A DNA stretch of 64,000 nucleotides from Lachnospiraceae bacterium XPB1003. Lineage in GTDB: Bacteria > Bacillota > Clostridia > Lachnospirales > Lachnospiraceae. Below the pieces are notes generated by a model that worked only from the letters and a program-made list of their open reading frames with translations, was not told the DNA's origin and did no database searches. The position numbers were made by a program, and so were the translations under genes. Shown here in pieces: positions 49,390 to 57,091 of this stretch (the first letter of the stretch is position 1; each line of letters begins with the position of its first letter). Location: the NCBI GenBank assembly GCA_900102065.1, contig FMVK01000002.1, positions 62,001-126,000 of the forward strand, given 5' to 3'.

Positions 49390-51009
49390 ATGTTCTATAA
49401 TTCACCTATGTCTTTTTATAGCGGAGAAAAATATTATAGGGATACTCCCATTGATTTTGGCGACGGCTCAGGCCACGGCAGATCTGCAAGCGAAGCTGCA
49501 TGGGATTATGTAAGACCCGCTTCAACCGGAAGGGACACTTCCGGTTTTGGCTCGTTATTAAGCACGGAGAAGGAGAGCTCTGACAGTTTTCCTCCTGACA
49601 CACCGGATGAGATCAGGGCTCTCTGGAAGGAGTGCAGGAGCGAGAGCGTATTCCTGTTAAGGAACGAGTCCTTTTACAGACAGGCACTGATGATGAAGGA
49701 TTTTAAGGATGCCTACGAACCGGTTCCTTATTCAGCTCATTTTCCTGTTTTTGCGAATATGAAGATATCTCAGATGCGCAGCTACTTTTCCTTCAGAAGA
49801 GAAGCAAGGCGCAGTGTTTTTCTCAAAGTTTCTCCCGCATATATATATGTTTACGTATATGAGATCCTTTGCGGTATAGGTATACGCGATGACAGACAGG
49901 CGTATGATATGCTGGAAGAACTGGCTGATGCTTATAAAAATGAATATCCGGCTCTTTACGAAGATATTTGTCGCTGGATGAAAGACTACGCTGTATATCA
50001 CGGCATGCAGGATGAGATAGATTCTTTTTTTGAGAAAGAGAAGATCTCCGATAAGAATATAGAGATCATCTTCTATCCGGAGAAATATGACAAAGAAAAG
50101 ATTTTTGAAGCGGTATGTGAGTTCTCGGCATATAAGATCGACCGGTCGGTTTTTTACAGGAAGTATCCGGATACCGTTAAGATCGCTGTCGTTAAGACTG
50201 TTGATGTGATGAATGATTATTACCAAAGCCTGTGTAAGAGATCATTCTTTGAATACTGTTTTGGCTTGATGAAACAGAACCCATACAGGCCATTTAACGG
50301 CGCGGTATTTTATTCACCGGATAAGATAGGACAGGCGGAGATCCGTATTGATCCCGTGAGAGTATTCAGATGCAGGGAAGGTATCTGGACATTAAGCAGC
50401 TATAACGCGGCGGGAAAGAATAAAGCACTTGGTAATGTTTTGAGAAAGCTGGACAGGCAGCTCAGGATAGCTTACGGCTTTAGCAGAGAACTTAAGGACA
50501 ATTCTCCTGATCCCCTCATGGATATATATATAAAGAAGGCCGTTGAGGCGACGAAGCAAGAGGAGTATATAGCAGAACATCCGCCCATAGAGGTGGATCT
50601 CTCGAAGCTTGAGGAGATCAGAAGCGATGCCGATGTGATAAGGGATGCACTTTTAACAGAAGAAGAAAGAGACGTAAGGAGTAACGAAGAAGTCTTTACA
50701 CCGGAATCTGTCGGTGGATCCCATCCGAAGGCTAAAGCACCCTTTGAGGAGGAAAAGAGTCCGGATAATACTTCGGCTAATGCTTCGGATAATCCATTTA
50801 CCGAAACAGAGATCTGTTTCCTTCGGCTTATATCTCAAAAGGGAGACTGGCGCGCATTCCTTAAGGAGAAGCATATCATGGAAGGAGTTATGGTTGATGC
50901 GGTGAATGCCAAATTTCTTGATATCATAGGCGACAGTGCCATAGAGGAATGTAACGGAGAGATGAGCATTATTCCCGATTACGAGGATGATGTAAGAGGA
51001 TATATCTGA
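49390..51009 (+). CDS. TerB-N/TerB-C protein (Shango SngA-like)
   Basis: 539 residues. After a low-complexity N-terminus (1-95) comes a TerB-N domain, seen in MRSYFSFRREARRS...AYIYVYVYEILCGIG (about 130-163, with the family pattern YxxWR-like FRRE and YEL-like YEI). Near 335-420 the segment VFRCREGIWTLSSY... and IEVDLSKLEEIRSDA matches TerB-C. A disordered acidic segment and a C-terminal helix bundle follow. TerB-type proteins bind metals and accompany stress and phage-defence systems. With the ATPase and helicase just downstream this is the gene order I recall for Shango (sngA-sngB-sngC). The start lacks a clear ribosome site; ATG at 49408 is an alternative. Confidence 0.75.
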   Translation: MFYNSPMSFYSGEKYYRDTPIDFGDGSGHGRSASEAAWDYVRPASTGRDTSGFGSLLSTEKESSDSFPPDTPDEIRALWKECRSESVFLLRNESFYRQALMMKDFKDAYEPVPYSAHFPVFANMKISQMRSYFSFRREARRSVFLKVSPAYIYVYVYEILCGIGIRDDRQAYDMLEELADAYKNEYPALYEDICRWMKDYAVYHGMQDEIDSFFEKEKISDKNIEIIFYPEKYDKEKIFEAVCEFSAYKIDRSVFYRKYPDTVKIAVVKTVDVMNDYYQSLCKRSFFEYCFGLMKQNPYRPFNGAVFYSPDKIGQAEIRIDPVRVFRCREGIWTLSSYNAAGKNKALGNVLRKLDRQLRIAYGFSRELKDNSPDPLMDIYIKKAVEATKQEEYIAEHPPIEVDLSKLEEIRSDADVIRDALLTEEERDVRSNEEVFTPESVGGSHPKAKAPFEEEKSPDNTSANASDNPFTETEICFLRLISQKGDWRAFLKEKHIMEGVMVDAVNAKFLDIIGDSAIEECNGEMSIIPDYEDDVRGYI

Positions 51010-51036
51010 GTTTTATTTTTAGTGAAAGGTTTTACC

Positions 51037-52374
51037 ATGGAAGAAGTTAAAAAAGTTCCGCGCAGGATAGCGCAGACTCTTATCAGTTCACTTAAAGGCG
51101 GTGTAGTTCCACGCATTGGTCTGCCGTATATAACGGTTGGAAGACGCAGGGAAGTGGAGGCTTTGCTTAAGGATATAGAGATGATCGAAGAAGGCGGCGC
51201 CTCTTTCAGGTTTATTGTAGGAAAGTATGGCGCGGGTAAATCATTTCTTCTTCAGTCCATACGTAATTATGCTATGGACAGGGATATGGTTGTTGTGGAT
51301 GCTGACCTGTCTCCCGAGAGGCGTCTTCAGGGAAGCGGTGGTCAGGGACTTGCTACATACAGAGAGCTTATCGGAAATATGTCTGTCAAGACCAAGCCCG
51401 AGGGTGGCGCACTTACCATTGTATTGGACAGATGGATACAAACCGTTCAGTCGGAAGTGGCATCCGGAGAGGGCATATCACCGGATGATCCTTCATTTGA
51501 AGAGAAGACAGAGCAGCGTATATACGGTGTTATCAGGTCTATGAATGATATGGTACATGGTTTTGATTTCGCAAGAGTAATTTCCCTTTATTACAAGGCA
51601 TATGTCAATGATGATGACGATACCAGAGCAAAAGCCATAAGGTGGTTGAGAGGTGAATACAGTACAAAATCCGAAGCCAAGGCAGATCTGGGAGTGACAT
51701 CATATATTTCAGATGATGACTGGTATGAATATCTGAAACTTTTTGCCGGATTTTTCAGGAAAGCCGGATATAAAGGGATGCTTGTCTTCATAGATGAGCT
51801 GGTTAATATTTATAAAGTTCCCAACAGCATTACACGTCAGTATAACTATGAAAAGATCCTTACTATGTATAATGACGCCATGCAGGGAAAAGCGCATTTT
51901 ATCGGTACGGTAATGTGCGGTACACCGCAGGCGATAGAGGACAGCAGACGTGGCGTATACAGTTATGAAGCTCTGCGATCAAGGCTTTCCGAGGGAAAGT
52001 TTGCAACTGCCGGAGTGCAGGATCTTCTTGCGCCTGTTATAAAGCTTGAACCGCTTACTGCCGAAGAAATGCTGGTTCTGACCGAGAAACTTGCAAATAT
52101 TCATTCGGGACTTTACGGATATGAGGATATTCTTTCGGAGAGTGATCTTGCTGATTTTATACGTATCGAATATGGAAGGATAGGTGCTGATACTTCGATC
52201 ACTCCACGTGAAGTCATCAGGGATTTTATAGAACTTTTAGATATCATATATCAGAATCCCGGTATGAAGCCGGCAGATCTTCTTGGATCAGAGAGATTTT
52301 CATATGCGAAGCCGGAGACAGGCAGTGGCGATAGTATGCCTTCAGATGATATGTTCGCGGAGTTTAAGCTCTAA
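51037..52374 (+). CDS. BrxD-like P-loop ATPase (DUF2791; Shango SngB-like)
   Basis: 445 residues from the ATG at 51037, with AAAGG 8 nt upstream; a GTG 15 nt earlier overlaps that site. RRIAQTLISSLKGGVVPRIGLPYITVGR at the start (in part), Walker A GKYGAGKS (62-69), Walker B with acidic DE in MLVFIDELVNIYK, and a sensor segment around GTPQAIEDSRRG are typical of the BREX BrxD / DUF2791 ATPases. The family works with an Lhr-like helicase on DNA. Second gene of the trio; 27 nt behind the TerB gene. Confidence 0.82.
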   Translation: MEEVKKVPRRIAQTLISSLKGGVVPRIGLPYITVGRRREVEALLKDIEMIEEGGASFRFIVGKYGAGKSFLLQSIRNYAMDRDMVVVDADLSPERRLQGSGGQGLATYRELIGNMSVKTKPEGGALTIVLDRWIQTVQSEVASGEGISPDDPSFEEKTEQRIYGVIRSMNDMVHGFDFARVISLYYKAYVNDDDDTRAKAIRWLRGEYSTKSEAKADLGVTSYISDDDWYEYLKLFAGFFRKAGYKGMLVFIDELVNIYKVPNSITRQYNYEKILTMYNDAMQGKAHFIGTVMCGTPQAIEDSRRGVYSYEALRSRLSEGKFATAGVQDLLAPVIKLEPLTAEEMLVLTEKLANIHSGLYGYEDILSESDLADFIRIEYGRIGADTSITPREVIRDFIELLDIIYQNPGMKPADLLGSERFSYAKPETGSGDSMPSDDMFAEFKL

Positions 52375-52390
52375 AACTGCGAGGTACAGA

Positions 52391-54646
52391 ATGGATATTT
52401 ACAGACGGTATGCGCCGTTCATTCAGGAATTCATATACCGGAACAATTGGGAAAACCTTCGCGCTATTCAGGCTGCGGCGGGTGATGCAATATTCAATAC
52501 GGAAGAAAATGTGCTTCTTTCGGCATCTACCGCATCGGGAAAGACCGAGGCGGCTTTTTTTCCGATTCTCACACTCCTGAACGAAGAACCTTCATCATCT
52601 ATAGGTGTTTTATATATCGCTCCGTTAAAAGCTCTTATCAATGATCAGTTCGTCAGGCTCAATGACCTTTGTGAAGAAGCGATGATCCCTGTGTGGCACT
52701 GGCACGGAGATGTTTCTCCCGATAAGAAGCGAAAGATGGTTAAGAATCCCGAGGGGATCCTGCAGATCACGCCGGAGTCGCTGGAAGCAATGCTCATGCG
52801 AAGACACAGCGAGATCCCTAAGATATTCGGTGATCTTAAGTTTGTTGTAATTGATGAGATACATTCGTTCCTTCGCTCGGACAGAGGAGGACAGATGTTA
52901 TGCCTGCTGGAACGACTCTCAAGGACTGCATCGGTCAATCCGAGACGTATAGGACTGTCCGCAACCATAGGAGACCCGGGACTGGTCGGAGAATTTCTGG
53001 CCGCAGGCACGGGAAGAGGAACTGTTATCCCGAGGATAGAAAGTTCCGGAGCCAATTGGCGCATCAATATGGAGCATTTTTACCTGACTGCTCCGCAGGC
53101 ATCAGAAGATCCTGTAAAAAATAAAAATAACAGTCCTAAGGCTGAAGTGATCTCTGTTGAACCTGCGACCGATACTGCGCCAACTGCCGCAGACCCCGGA
53201 ATGGGATATATATTTGAACATACCAGAGGAAAAAAGTGCCTGGTATTTTCCAATTCCAGAGAAGAATGTGAGGCGGTCACTCACGAACTCAGACAGTATT
53301 GCGAAGCAATGCATGAACCTGACAGATTCCTTATCCATCACGGTAATCTGTCAACATCATACAGAGAAAGCGCAGAAGACATCATCAAAGAAGAGGACAG
53401 TCTTGTAACGATATGTACTACTTCGACCCTGGAGCTTGGCATTGATATCGGAAGACTGGAAAGAGCATTTCAGATAGATGCACCGTTTACGGTATCTTCA
53501 TTTTTGCAGCGAATGGGAAGAACCGGCAGAAGAGGCGCTCCTTCCGAGATGTGGTTTGTTATGCGTGAAGAGCATGCCGAGCAGAGAGCACTGCTTCCCG
53601 AGACCATACCATGGAAACTGTTGCAGGGTATCGCTTTGATCCAACTCTATATTGAAGAGAGGTGGGTTGAGCCTCCTAAGTCTGACAGATATCCCTACAG
53701 CCTTCTTTACCATCAGACCATGAGCACTCTTGCATCCGGCGGAGAGATGACACCTGCGGAACTTGCGGGCAGAGTGCTTACGCTTTCATATTTTAAGATG
53801 GTTTCACAGGATGATTTCCGAATGCTCCTTCATCATCTGATCGAGAAGGATCATATCCAGATGACCGAGCGGGGCGGGCTCATAGTAGGTCTTGAAGGTG
53901 AACGTGTAGTCAATAATTTTAAATTCTATGCCGTATTCCAGGACAATGAGGAATACAGTGTCCGCTGCGAATCGGAGGAACTGGGTACGCTTGTTGCACC
54001 ACCGCCGGTCGGCGATAAGATTGCCATAGCGGGACATGTTTGGGTTGTTGAAGAAGTTGATCCAAAGAGACATCAGGTTTACTGCTCTCTTGTTAAAGGT
54101 AATGTTCCGGCATATTTCGGCGACGTTCCGGGCGATATACATACTAAGATCTTGTTACGCATGAAGGCGGTTTTGGAGGAGAAGAAAGATTATCCCTATC
54201 TTCTTACCAATGCAAAGGCGAGACTCTTGCAGGCCAGAGATACGTCCGCAAGGTCATTTGTAACCGCAAAACCGCTTGTTAATTTAGGCGGAAGGATGTA
54301 TTGCATCTTCCCCTGGCTTGGGACATATTCTTTTCTTGCGATGGAACGATTTTTAAAGATCCGTTGTGCGGACAGGCTGGGGCTTAAAGGGTTCATTTCA
54401 TTAAGACCGTATTATATGCAGTTTACAATGGCTGTTTCCGAAGATGAATTTTACAAGATCCTGTCCGAAGAGCTGGAGAAACCTATGGATCCCATGGAGT
54501 TTGTTTATCCCAAGGAAGTGCCGGTATTTGACAAGTATGATGATATGCTTCCGGAGGAACTGGTTAAGAAGGGGTTTGCCTACGGCGTTTTGAATATTGA
54601 AGAAATGAAAAGCCGTATAATGGAATGGTGTAAAGATAATATGTAA
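52391..54646 (+). CDS. Lhr-type superfamily 2 helicase (BrxHI/SngC-like)
   Basis: 751 residues from the ATG at 52391, 6 nt after GAGG; the frame extends upstream into the ATPase gene but without a ribosome site. Motif I STASGKTE (46-53), Ia IAPLKALINDQ, II DEIH (155-158), III LSATIG, V ELGIDIGRLER and VI QRMGRTGRRG are all intact. A winged-helix and Lhr-core-like half follows (EERWVEPPKSDRYPYSLLYHQ). ATP-driven DNA helicase/translocase. It closes the three-gene set and the next gene, rimP, has its own promoter. Confidence 0.88.
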   Translation: MDIYRRYAPFIQEFIYRNNWENLRAIQAAAGDAIFNTEENVLLSASTASGKTEAAFFPILTLLNEEPSSSIGVLYIAPLKALINDQFVRLNDLCEEAMIPVWHWHGDVSPDKKRKMVKNPEGILQITPESLEAMLMRRHSEIPKIFGDLKFVVIDEIHSFLRSDRGGQMLCLLERLSRTASVNPRRIGLSATIGDPGLVGEFLAAGTGRGTVIPRIESSGANWRINMEHFYLTAPQASEDPVKNKNNSPKAEVISVEPATDTAPTAADPGMGYIFEHTRGKKCLVFSNSREECEAVTHELRQYCEAMHEPDRFLIHHGNLSTSYRESAEDIIKEEDSLVTICTTSTLELGIDIGRLERAFQIDAPFTVSSFLQRMGRTGRRGAPSEMWFVMREEHAEQRALLPETIPWKLLQGIALIQLYIEERWVEPPKSDRYPYSLLYHQTMSTLASGGEMTPAELAGRVLTLSYFKMVSQDDFRMLLHHLIEKDHIQMTERGGLIVGLEGERVVNNFKFYAVFQDNEEYSVRCESEELGTLVAPPPVGDKIAIAGHVWVVEEVDPKRHQVYCSLVKGNVPAYFGDVPGDIHTKILLRMKAVLEEKKDYPYLLTNAKARLLQARDTSARSFVTAKPLVNLGGRMYCIFPWLGTYSFLAMERFLKIRCADRLGLKGFISLRPYYMQFTMAVSEDEFYKILSEELEKPMDPMEFVYPKEVPVFDKYDDMLPEELVKKGFAYGVLNIEEMKSRIMEWCKDNM

Positions 54647-54654
54647 ACTTGCAC

Positions 54655-54683
54655 TTGATTTTGTGATATCAAGGTGCTACACT
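54655..54683 (+). promoter_or_regulatory. Promoter of the rimP-nusA-infB operon
   Basis: TTGATT (54655-54660), 17 nt, extended -10 TGCTACACT (54675-54683). It lies between the helicase stop and rimP. Confidence 0.7.
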
Positions 54684-54707
54684 GATTAGCGTATAGAGGA
54701 TGTTAAG

Positions 54708-54740
54708 TAAGAGAAGGTTCGCGCCTTCTCTTATTTGTTG
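54708..54740 (+). terminator. Leader attenuator hairpin before rimP
   Basis: A perfect 10-bp stem, TAAGAGAAGG with CCTTCTCTTA, loop TTCGCG, then TTTGTTG. It lies about 20 nt into the transcript and may terminate part of it; since NusA itself affects termination, feedback control is possible. Confidence 0.65.
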
Positions 54741-54772
54741 TAAGAGTTGTTGTTAAGGACGGAGAGACACAT

Positions 54773-55237
54773 ATGTCTGCAAAAAAATATGAAGAGATCG
54801 CGGAAAATCTTGTAACTCCCATAACTGAGTCCATGGGGATTTCCGTATATGATGTGGAATACGTCAAGGAAGGCAGCGATCATTATCTCAGGATCTACAT
54901 CGATAAACCGGGTGGAGTTAACATCAATGATTGCGAGGCTGTAAGCCGTGCTTTTTCAGAGAAGCTGGACGAAGCAGATCCCATTCCCGATGCATATATT
55001 ATGGAAGTCAGCAGCCCGGGACTTGGCAGGACACTTAAGAAGGACAGGCACTTCGAGAAGAGTATCGGAGAAGATGTTGATATTAAGCTTTTCGAAGCTG
55101 TTGAAGGAGCAAAGGAACACAGCGGAGTACTGAAGTCTTTTGATAAAGAAACGGTGACCATCACCACTGAAGACGGAACCGATAAGTCTTTTTCGAGAAA
55201 AGGAATAGCATCGACGAGACTTAAGATTGATTTTTAA
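54773..55237 (+). CDS. rimP: Ribosome maturation factor RimP
   Basis: 154 residues. LRIYIDKPGGVNINDCEAVSRAFSEKLD (in part), then EVSSPGLGRTLKKDRHF, are the signature of RimP, which helps assemble the 30S subunit. Ribosome site GGAGAG. First gene of the operon, followed by nusA in the order normal for bacteria. Confidence 0.95.
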   Translation: MSAKKYEEIAENLVTPITESMGISVYDVEYVKEGSDHYLRIYIDKPGGVNINDCEAVSRAFSEKLDEADPIPDAYIMEVSSPGLGRTLKKDRHFEKSIGEDVDIKLFEAVEGAKEHSGVLKSFDKETVTITTEDGTDKSFSRKGIASTRLKIDF

Positions 55238-55288
55238 GAATAAACATCAGTACATTTAACACCAATATTTCCAGGAGGAAAAAGGAAA

Positions 55289-56485
55289 ATGAACACAGAA
55301 CTGAAGCAGGCACTTGATGTACTTGAAAGGGAGAAGGAGATTCCCAGAGAAAGTATTTTTGAGGCGATCAGCAATTCGCTTGTCACAGCATGCGGCAAGA
55401 AGTACAAGAGCTCGGACAATATCCGTGTCGATATCGACAGGGATGAGTGCGAGTTCCATGTTATCGCTACCAAGGAAGTAATAGAGCTTGCCGATGATGT
55501 AATGGATCCGGCTATCGAGATCAGCCTTGATGATGCAAAGAAGGTTGAGCCTGATGCAAAGCCCGGAGATATGGTTGAGATCGAGATCGATTCCAGAGAG
55601 TTCGGCCGTATCGCAACTCAGACTGCAAAGAGTGTTATCACACAGAGACTTCGTGAAGAAGAGCGCAATGTTATCTTTAATCAGTTTGCTGACAAGCGCA
55701 GAGAGGTTATCACAGGTGTGATACAGAGACGTGTAGGTAAGGGCTGGAGCGTTAATCTCGGAAGAACCGATGCGCTTCTTCCTGATTCCGAAACAGTTCC
55801 TTCGGAGCATCTTAAGTCCAACAGCCGTGTTAAGGTTTATGTTCTTGAGGTTCTTCCTACATCCAAGGGTTCCAGGATCACTGTTAGCCGTTCTCATCCC
55901 GATCTTGTAAAGCGCCTTTTTGAAGAGGAAGTTACAGAGATCAAAGACGGTACAGTTGAGATCATGAATATAGCAAGAGAACCGGGCAGCCGTACAAAGA
56001 TCGCTGTTCTTTCTCACAATCCTAACGTTGATCCCGTAGGAGCATGTGTTGGTGTTAACGGTATCCGTGTTAATGCTATCGTTAATGAACTCTATGGTGA
56101 GAAGATAGATATCATATGCTGGGATGAGAACCCCGGAGAGCTTATCAAGAATGCGCTTTCACCTGCAAAGATCGTAAATGTATTCGCTGATCCCGAAGAG
56201 AAGAAGGCGAATGTTGTTGTTCCCGACAGCCAGCTTTCACTTGCTATCGGTAAGGCAGGACAGAATGCAAGACTTGCAGCGAAGCTTACAAATTATAAGA
56301 TCGATATCAAGTCAGAGTCTCAGGCTAAGGATGCATTTGGATTCCGTATCGAGGACTATATGGACGGCGAGTACGAGGAGGGTGCTTATGAAGAAGCTCC
56401 TTCTTATGAAGAGGGCTACGAGGGTGAAGCTGTTGAAGGAGTTGAAGCAGCTGAAACTGCATCCGAGGATAATACAGAAAACTAA
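55289..56485 (+). CDS. nusA: Transcription elongation/termination factor NusA
   Basis: 398 residues: N-terminal RNA-polymerase-binding domain, S1 domain (about 135-200, GVIQRRVGKGWSVNLGR), two KH domains (REPGSRTKIAVLSHNPNVDPVGACVG in part; VVPDSQLSLAIGKAGQNARLAAKL), and an acidic C-terminal tail rich in Glu/Tyr/Ala (YEEGAYEEAPSYEEGYEGE). AGGAGG upstream. The acidic tail takes the place of the AR repeats of proteobacterial NusA. Confidence 0.96.
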   Translation: MNTELKQALDVLEREKEIPRESIFEAISNSLVTACGKKYKSSDNIRVDIDRDECEFHVIATKEVIELADDVMDPAIEISLDDAKKVEPDAKPGDMVEIEIDSREFGRIATQTAKSVITQRLREEERNVIFNQFADKRREVITGVIQRRVGKGWSVNLGRTDALLPDSETVPSEHLKSNSRVKVYVLEVLPTSKGSRITVSRSHPDLVKRLFEEEVTEIKDGTVEIMNIAREPGSRTKIAVLSHNPNVDPVGACVGVNGIRVNAIVNELYGEKIDIICWDENPGELIKNALSPAKIVNVFADPEEKKANVVVPDSQLSLAIGKAGQNARLAAKLTNYKIDIKSESQAKDAFGFRIEDYMDGEYEEGAYEEAPSYEEGYEGEAVEGVEAAETASEDNTEN

Positions 56486-56499
56486 GAGTAAGGTTGCCT

Positions 56500-56769
56500 A
56501 TGGCTAAGAAGATCCCGCAGCGGTCCTGTGCCGGCTGCGGAGCTGTAAAAGATAAAACTGAACTTATGCGTGTCATACGCACCCCGGATGGTCAGATAAG
56601 ACTTGATCAAACGGGCAGAGCTGCAGGACGCGGTGCGTACGTGTGCCGGGATATTGCATGTCTGACAAAGCTCAGAAAGAAGAACGGGCTGGCAAGATCC
56701 TTCGGGATGGCCGTTCCGGAAGAGATTTATGATGCTTTGGAAAAGGAGTTTGAAGTTGACGCCAAATAA
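56500..56769 (+). CDS. rnpM: RNase P modulator RnpM (YlxR)
   Basis: 89 residues from the ATG at 56500; a TTG two codons earlier is possible. RSCAGCGAVKDKTELMRVIR and GRGAYVCRDIACL show the YlxR zinc-less Cys motif and RNA-binding fold. The family was shown in Bacillus to bind RNase P RNA and slow it. AAGG precedes the start. Confidence 0.9.
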   Translation: MAKKIPQRSCAGCGAVKDKTELMRVIRTPDGQIRLDQTGRAAGRGAYVCRDIACLTKLRKKNGLARSFGMAVPEEIYDALEKEFEVDAK

Positions 56770-57091
56770 AATCCTTTCACTCCTTGGCATGGCGCAGAAG
56801 GCCGGTAAGATTTCCGGCGGAGCGTTTCAGGTCGAACAGAGTGTCAAAAGTAAAAAAGCAAGGTTGGTGATCATATCCGAAGATATGTCGGAACGATCGG
56901 CCAAACAATATAATGATATGTGTTCCTATCACAAGGTACCACTCGTAAAGTACGGAGATATGGAGTCTCTCGGACATGCGATAGGTAAGGAATACAGAGC
57001 GGCAGTAGCGGTTAATGATGCAGGATTTGCTGAGAGTCTGTTGAAGCTGATAAATGCATCGGATAATGGAGGTAGTCGGATTAATGGGTAG
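56756..57091 (+). CDS. L7Ae/YlxQ-family RNA-binding protein
   Basis: 111 residues, TTG start at 56756 with AAAAGGAG 7 nt upstream, overlapping rnpM by 14 nt. The fold begins [18 protein letters not shown] and contains [20 protein letters not shown], typical of the L7Ae/L30e k-turn-binding family (YlxQ). It binds kink-turn RNA; the partner RNA is not known. The stop overlaps the infB start. Confidence 0.88.
   Translation: MTPNKILSLLGMAQKAGKISGGAFQVEQSVKSKKARLVIISEDMSERSAKQYNDMCSYHKVPLVKYGDMESLGHAIGKEYRAAVAVNDAGFAESLLKLINASDNGGSRING

Noticed and set aside
49390-54646. Complete BREX system
   Set aside because: Only BrxD-like and helicase parts occur. There is no PglX methylase, PglZ, BrxC, BrxA or BrxB. 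The TerB partner fits Shango better.
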